Source of the DNA: Christensenella sp. UBA7584
GTDB lineage: Bacteria; Bacillota; Clostridia; Christensenellales; UBA1242
NCBI GenBank assembly: GCA_002477805.1
Contig: DLKQ01000038.1
Coordinates: forward strand, 7,207-71,206
Direction: 5' to 3'
Length of the DNA stretch: 64,000 bases
Positions 60,859 through 64,000 of the stretch are shown in pieces (within the stretch, counting starts at the first letter, position 1; every line of letters begins with the position of its first letter). The notes under the pieces are model-generated. The model made no database searches. It saw only the letters and a program-made list of their open reading frames with translations, and was not told the origin of the DNA. The translations under genes and the position numbers were made by a program.

Positions 60859-62448
60859 ATGAAAAAGAAAAAAATTGCAATTCTTTCACTAACTTTTGCT
60901 TGTGCACTTGCTTTTGGAGGTAGTACTCTAGTAACAGATAACCAAAGTGATGTACAAAATCAAATTTCTTCTAGCGTGGACAAACTAGAAACCTATGCCA
61001 CAATGACGTACGATTGGTCAAATCCGCAAAATATGCTTTTAAACGGAGATTATTCTCTATTCTACAATAATGGAAACTATTCTTTTCAAAACATTCGTGG
61101 TTTTATGATGTATGGTCACTATTCAACACCAAATCCTGGCAATCAAACACCAAATAGACCTGTTTACACTGGTGATTTTAATAACAATACTTCTATGCAA
61201 AACATTGCAAGAAACAATACACAAAACACATATAATAAAGCAAATAATATTAATTCCAATAATGGATTAGCAAATAGTAATTTTATCGCAAATACAACAA
61301 GTTCGACACAAAATAATACAATTAGTAACACAGGACTTAATAGAACTCAAAACCTTAATAGAGGTGCTTATGTTACAAATAATGGGCAAACAGTAAATAT
61401 CCCACTCACACCTCATACATCATCAAATATGGCATCTAATAATGGAAACACTAATTCTAATCAAAATGTTAACACCTCCAATTCAAATACTAACACAATC
61501 ACAGGCACAAATACAACTTATAACACTAACAACTCACAATCAGGTTTCAATACTAACACAACAATAAATTCTCGAGCAAATACAAACACTTCTACCACTT
61601 CACCAATCACAAGTGGTAGCACAACTAGCAGTGTAGCACAAAACACAACGCAAACTACAGTTTCTAGAAGCTTAACTGACTACTCAGGCTCACTTCAAAC
61701 AACAGGAAATTCTCTTTTAAGCAACATACAAAAAACAAAATCTATAATAAACACTTCTAACATAAACAATCTTGACCAAGCACAAGTACGCTCTCTTCGT
61801 GCATACGCATACACATTAAACAACATTGCCAGAAAAGTTGAATTTGGAAACCAAGATTTCTTAAACAATGTTTCAAGAATGTCTATTTTGCAGAGTGCGG
61901 ATCAAAGTGAAGCTAATGCTTTAGAAGCTTGCAGACTTGATGTTAAAGCTACCCTAGCTAGCAGAATTGCACTTTTAGAGTGTGCGAACGAAGCATTAGT
62001 ACAAATCAACAATATTTTAGGTCCAAATACCACAGTACAAAACTTAAACAGCTCAAAAACAATAAATTCTCAAAGCAGTACAACTTACAATAATAATCAA
62101 ACAAACCTCACAACTAATACAACTAAAGAACAAAATGGAACTAACGTAGTAGTACCAAGTAACATTGTAGATAGAACAAGAAACACAACAACTTTAATGA
62201 ATGGTACAAATAGTTCGACCGCTGTCACGACATCTGCCCCAAACATAAAGTGTGAAGATTGCGAGAAAAACACAAAAATCTCTAACAAAATGAGAGCAGA
62301 GCCTCAAGAAACACAAATAAATGAACCAAACAAAGAAGAGCTTGAAAAATCCATTGCGCAGGAATTAAATAAAAAGGATACAAAGGACATAAATGACAAA
62401 GGCTTTTTCAAAAAATTCAAGAGCTCAGAAAACAACGCTAGAAACTAA
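60859..62448 (+). CDS. Secreted Asn/Thr/Ser-rich low-complexity protein of unknown function
   Basis: 529 residues. Signal peptide at 1-22 (KKKKIAILSLTFACALAFGG). Residues 45-105 contain aromatic-rich segments (TYDWSNPQNMLLNGDYSLFY). Residues 110-265 are dominated by Asn, Thr and Ser. A predicted helical part follows (about 268-390, with LRAYAYTLNNIARKVEFGNQ and AEANALEACR-type repeats) and a mixed-charge tail (460-529) with one Cys pair (CEDC). No family recognised. TAAGGAG precedes the ATG. Its position against the spoVA cluster and the sigma E-like promoter hint at a spore or mother-cell role, but that is inference. Confidence 0.85.
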   Translation: MKKKKIAILSLTFACALAFGGSTLVTDNQSDVQNQISSSVDKLETYATMTYDWSNPQNMLLNGDYSLFYNNGNYSFQNIRGFMMYGHYSTPNPGNQTPNRPVYTGDFNNNTSMQNIARNNTQNTYNKANNINSNNGLANSNFIANTTSSTQNNTISNTGLNRTQNLNRGAYVTNNGQTVNIPLTPHTSSNMASNNGNTNSNQNVNTSNSNTNTITGTNTTYNTNNSQSGFNTNTTINSRANTNTSTTSPITSGSTTSSVAQNTTQTTVSRSLTDYSGSLQTTGNSLLSNIQKTKSIINTSNINNLDQAQVRSLRAYAYTLNNIARKVEFGNQDFLNNVSRMSILQSADQSEANALEACRLDVKATLASRIALLECANEALVQINNILGPNTTVQNLNSSKTINSQSSTTYNNNQTNLTTNTTKEQNGTNVVVPSNIVDRTRNTTTLMNGTNSSTAVTTSAPNIKCEDCEKNTKISNKMRAEPQETQINEPNKEELEKSIAQELNKKDTKDINDKGFFKKFKSSENNARN

Positions 62449-62456
62449 ACAAAACT

Positions 62457-62485
62457 AAAAAGAAGCATTATTGCTTCTTTTTTAT
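62457..62485. terminator. Terminator after the Asn/Thr-rich gene
   Basis: AAGAAGCA and TGCTTCTT with a TTAT loop, then TTTTATT; A-tract on the other side allows bidirectional use with the minus-strand gene at 62503. Confidence 0.8.
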
Positions 62486-62502
62486 TAACTTATATCAATC
62501 CA

Positions 62503-63108
62503 CTAAAGCTTATGCTCAGGATTTGTCTTATTTTTTGAAACTATTTTTTTGTCTTTTGCTTTATCTTTGTTATAAATCAAGTCTTGCTGATACCTTATTT
62601 CACATCTATCTATTATTGTTTCATTCAGTCTGTTTTCTCTAAAAGATGTATATCCCTTTAATTTAATTAATGCAGGATTTTCCCTTTCTCCAAAATACAT
62701 CGATATCATTGCAATGGAAGCACCTGACAAAACCAATCCTCCTGTATATTCTGATAGAATAGTATCTGTAATGGTAGATACAATTCCCCCAGCAGAAACT
62801 GCCAAACCCAAAATTGAAAGTGGTAAACCAGACTTTAAAATCAGTTCTCGTTGGATTTTTGGATATATATTTTCATTAAATTCAAGCATAAAACCAATGT
62901 TTGATATTAAATAAAGTTGTTTTTTGTCAAACCTTTCTAAAAACATCGAATCATCATAATACTTTTTCCTAAAAATTCTATATTGACTATAAAAGAGGTC
63001 GAAAGCTTCATCTTCAGCTTCTTTCATTTTCCTAAAAATTTTATTATTTTTTCTATCTTTAATTTTTTGTACTATACTATGGTGATAATCCGAACTTTCC
63101 ATTTCCAT
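62503..63108 (-). CDS. Unknown protein with two adjacent membrane helices
   Basis: 201 residues: charged N-terminal half (1-92) rich in Lys, Asp and aromatic residues, two hydrophobic segments (about 95-113 and 121-140), and a basic tail (150-201). Both ends would be cytoplasmic if the pair forms a hairpin. No family recognised. AAAGGAATGG precedes the ATG and a strong promoter lies upstream, so it is probably expressed by itself. Confidence 0.75.
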   Translation of the reverse strand: MEMESSDYHHSIVQKIKDRKNNKIFRKMKEAEDEAFDLFYSQYRIFRKKYYDDSMFLERFDKKQLYLISNIGFMLEFNENIYPKIQRELILKSGLPLSILGLAVSAGGIVSTITDTILSEYTGGLVLSGASIAMISMYFGERENPALIKLKGYTSFRENRLNETIIDRCEIRYQQDLIYNKDKAKDKKIVSKNKTNPEHKL

Positions 63109-63135
63109 TCCTTTCTTAATTTATTATACGCTCGT

Positions 63136-63164
63136 ATTTTAGCATAGATGAATGAATATGTCAA
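63136..63164 (-). promoter_or_regulatory. Promoter of the unknown membrane protein
   Basis: On the minus strand TTGACA (63164-63159), 17 bp, TAAAAT (63141-63136), eight bases after the glmS stop. Confidence 0.8.
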
Positions 63165-63171
63165 GTTTTGT

Positions 63172-64000
63172 TTACTCAACAGTAACTGATTTTGCTAAAT
63201 TCCGCGGTTTGTCTGGATTTAATCCCTTATGATTTGCACATAGAAAAGCAAGTTCTTGAAGTGGTTTTATTGCAACAAATGGCATTAAAACATCTTTCGT
63301 TTTTATAAGTGGTATAAAGAAGTCAACAAAGCTTTTAAGATTTTGAAATTGAGAAACAAGAATAACAATTGCACCGCGAGATTTTATTTCGTATATAGCG
63401 TTTAAAATTTTGTCAACAAGTTCTTTTTGCGTTAGAATAACAATTACAATAGTTCCTTTTGTAACAAGTGCCAAACTCCCGTGTTTTAGTTCACCAGCAG
63501 GAAACGCCTCACAATGAATATAGCTAATCTCCTTTAGCTTTAAAGCACCTTCTAATGCAAGGAAGTAATCTATACCTCTCCCAATAAAAAACAAACTTTG
63601 TTTTTCTGATATGGTCGGAATTAAATCCACCCATAAGTGTTTTGTTGTAAAATTTCCAAGTTTTTGTGCAACGGATAAAATTTCTTCTTGTGTAAACTTT
63701 AGCTTAATATCATTTTGTTTAGCAAGAAGTGCTATAAAATAATAAAGAGCAGTAATCTGTGCAACATAAGCTTTTGTTGAAGCAACAGCAATTTCTGGTC
63801 CCGCATAAGTCGGTATAACAAAATCTGCAATTTGACTTATACTACTACCCAGCACATTCGTGATAGCAACGCAATAAGCTTTATACTTTTTTGCTAGTTC
63901 CAAACTTGCTAATGTATCAGCTGTTTCACCACTTTGGCTAATAAAAATACACAAACTTTTTTTGTTGATAATTGGCTTTTTGTATCTAAATTCACTTGCG
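63172..64000 (-). CDS. glmS: Glutamine-fructose-6-phosphate aminotransferase, C-terminal part (window edge)
   Basis: Makes glucosamine-6-phosphate for the cell wall. The visible part holds the end of the first SIS domain (SEFRYKKP then ISQSGETADTLASLELAKK), PTYAGPEIAVASTKAYVAQ and the second SIS domain (FIGRGIDYFLALEGALKLKEISYIHCEAFPAGELKHG), ending DKPRNLAKSVTVE. The frame stays open to the window edge, so the N-terminal glutaminase domain lies outside. Nothing unusual in the visible part. Confidence 0.96.
   Translation of the reverse strand, partial: ASEFRYKKPIINKKSLCIFISQSGETADTLASLELAKKYKAYCVAITNVLGSSISQIADFVIPTYAGPEIAVASTKAYVAQITALYYFIALLAKQNDIKLKFTQEEILSVAQKLGNFTTKHLWVDLIPTISEKQSLFFIGRGIDYFLALEGALKLKEISYIHCEAFPAGELKHGSLALVTKGTIVIVILTQKELVDKILNAIYEIKSRGAIVILVSQFQNLKSFVDFFIPLIKTKDVLMPFVAIKPLQELAFLCANHKGLNPDKPRNLAKSVTVE

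Noticed and set aside
1..64000. CRISPR array
   Set aside because: No regularly spaced direct repeats were seen; the repeated elements found are palindromes scattered over kilobases.

Overview
The window is a low-GC chromosome segment from a spore-forming Bacillota (Clostridia-like) bacterium, probably an uncultured lineage. Evidence for this is the gene order (ylxM-ffh-rpsP-khpA-rimM-trmD-rbgA-rnhB-yraN; ruvCAB-yajC-secDF; rpsO-pnp-ylxY-mlpA-ftsK-pgsA-cinA position-recA-rny), a phenylalanine T-box, a Gram-positive LexA box, and sporulation genes (spoVAC-spoVAD-spoVAE, yunB). Standard stop codons, including TGA, are used. Most genes start with ATG behind GGAGG-like ribosome sites, and many promoters are textbook TTGACA-17-TATAAT. 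I cannot name a species.

Layout. 1-408: gene-poor start with a possible decayed protein remnant, then a strong promoter inside a perfect inverted repeat. 409-5709: protein targeting and ribosome/tRNA maturation operon; rplS, usual after trmD, is absent. 5794-6338: two minus-strand tRNAs (Gly, Val) and two plus-strand tRNAs (Cys, Leu). 6376-10320: accessory island next to tRNA-Leu, with a metallophosphoesterase/zinc-ribbon gene broken by one in-frame TAA, a gene-free stretch with elaborate DNA/RNA foldbacks and a partial direct repeat, and a large serine recombinase cut short and joined to the tail of an unknown gene. 10403-18624: Holliday junction processing (ruvCAB), Sec translocon accessory genes (yajC, secD, secF) and recJ. 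18634-31724: a divergent HemZ-like radical SAM protein, rpsO-pnp, a YlxY-type deacetylase homologue, an M16 peptidase, ftsK, pgsA, a very degenerate CinA-like protein, recA, rny. 31875-40132: dipeptidase, tRNA-Trp, rnhA, a DivIC-like protein, an ABC-2 exporter pair, a VTT-domain membrane protein, a membrane-anchored PadR regulator with a palindromic operator, and a YgjP-like metallopeptidase. 40870-49452: Xer-type recombinase and lexA (plus strand), then miaB-mutS-mutL-miaA (minus strand). 49557-57876: class A PBP, then the T-box-led pheS-pheT-nifS-thiI operon. 58189-64000: yunB, spoVAE-AD-AC, an Asn/Thr/Ser-rich secreted protein, an unknown two-helix membrane protein and the 3' part of glmS.

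Functionally the segment is rich in DNA repair and recombination (ruvCAB, recJ, recA, lexA, mutSL, xer) and in tRNA biology (trmD, miaA, miaB, thiI, pheST, five tRNAs). LexA is very likely self-regulated through a box over its -35 element; recA has only a half-matching box at its start.

The least explained signals are a roughly 30-bp imperfect palindrome (core ATGCGTAAAAT..TTTTGCAT) in five intergenic places between 33.9 and 52.2 kb, one copy directly upstream of the Xer recombinase promoter; the two-part folded element at 8.7-8.9 kb; a membrane-tethered PadR protein; and several core-gene homologues that have lost hallmark motifs (HemZ-like, YlxY-like, CinA-like, and a MiaA missing its internal helical domain).
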